Part shown: in pieces, positions 63,973 through 64,000 of the stretch
Layout: each line of letters begins with the position of its first letter
Numbering within the stretch: position 1 is the stretch's first letter
NCBI RefSeq assembly: GCF_050627025.1
Contig: NZ_CP192472.1
Length of the DNA: 64,000 bases
DNA from: Variovorax paradoxus_P
Lineage (GTDB): Bacteria > Pseudomonadota > Gammaproteobacteria > Burkholderiales > Burkholderiaceae_C
Strand: one strand, 5' to 3'
The notes under the pieces: model-generated
Seen by the model: only the letters and a program-made list of their open reading frames with translations
Told to the model about the DNA's origin: nothing
Databases searched by the model: none
Position numbers and translations under genes: made by a program

Positions 63973-64000
63973 CAAAAAAAACGTTTTACAGGTAAAGCCT

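Overview
The window is dense, GC-rich chromosomal DNA with no gene-free stretch longer than about 200 bases. Gene content and order point to a betaproteobacterium of the Comamonadaceae, most like Variovorax or Acidovorax. The markers are a divergent dciA/secA pair followed by argJ, a Bug-type (TctC) binding protein, the order rplU-rpmA-obgE-proB-CNP1-rppH-proS, pilB-pilC-pilD-coaE, and a full proximal flagellar operon running into chemotaxis genes. The species is inferred, not proven.

Layout. 1-1000: the edge of a leftward urease operon (ureA, then a HupE/UreJ metal permease). 1044-6502: a rightward sensory unit made of a 1213-residue NCS1 permease-histidine kinase-receiver fusion, a separate LuxR-type response regulator and a small exported protein. 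6520-9768: a LysR regulator divergent from a PLP enzyme and a Bug binding protein, with three inverted repeats between them. 9827-15694: dciA divergent from secA-argJ-ATPase-mutT. 15748-25965: an acyltransferase, then leftward pilB-pilC-pilD-coaE-[MBOAT-SGNH pair]-zapD-yacG. 26081-27244: tRNA-Pro(CGG) and ispB. 27389-34174: ribosomal proteins L21 and L27, Obg, proline synthesis, RNA pyrophosphohydrolase, prolyl-tRNA synthetase and a lytic transglycosylase. 34199-39777: a leftward block of corC-like, cupin, grxD, prmC, prfA and hemA. 39924-41122: a small membrane protein and a Crp/Fnr regulator. 41179-50172: flagellar genes, with flgN, flgM and flgA leftward and flgBCDEFGHIJ rightward. 50183-63972: two cheW genes and seven chemoreceptor genes.

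The most striking part is the last 14 kb. Seven chemoreceptors lie head to tail. Their ligand-binding halves differ, but their signalling halves are nearly identical and mosaic at the DNA level, which suggests repeated duplication and gene conversion. Three sequences fit sigma-28 (FliA) promoters: one before flgM, one between receptors 1 and 2, and one inside the 3' end of receptor 7. The last closely matches the intergenic promoter after receptor 1, so the C-terminus of receptor 7 appears to be translated from former promoter DNA. Four of the seven receptors end in a CheR-tether-like DWTEF pentapeptide and three do not. Anti-sigma factor FlgM, transcribed from a FliA promoter, would link flagellar assembly to expression of the receptor array.

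The second point of interest is the transporter-kinase fusion beside urease. It joins an NCS1 (purine, pyrimidine or hydantoin type) transporter, an eight-cysteine segment and a hybrid kinase in one chain, which suggests that uptake or sensing of a nitrogen compound is coupled to phosphotransfer.
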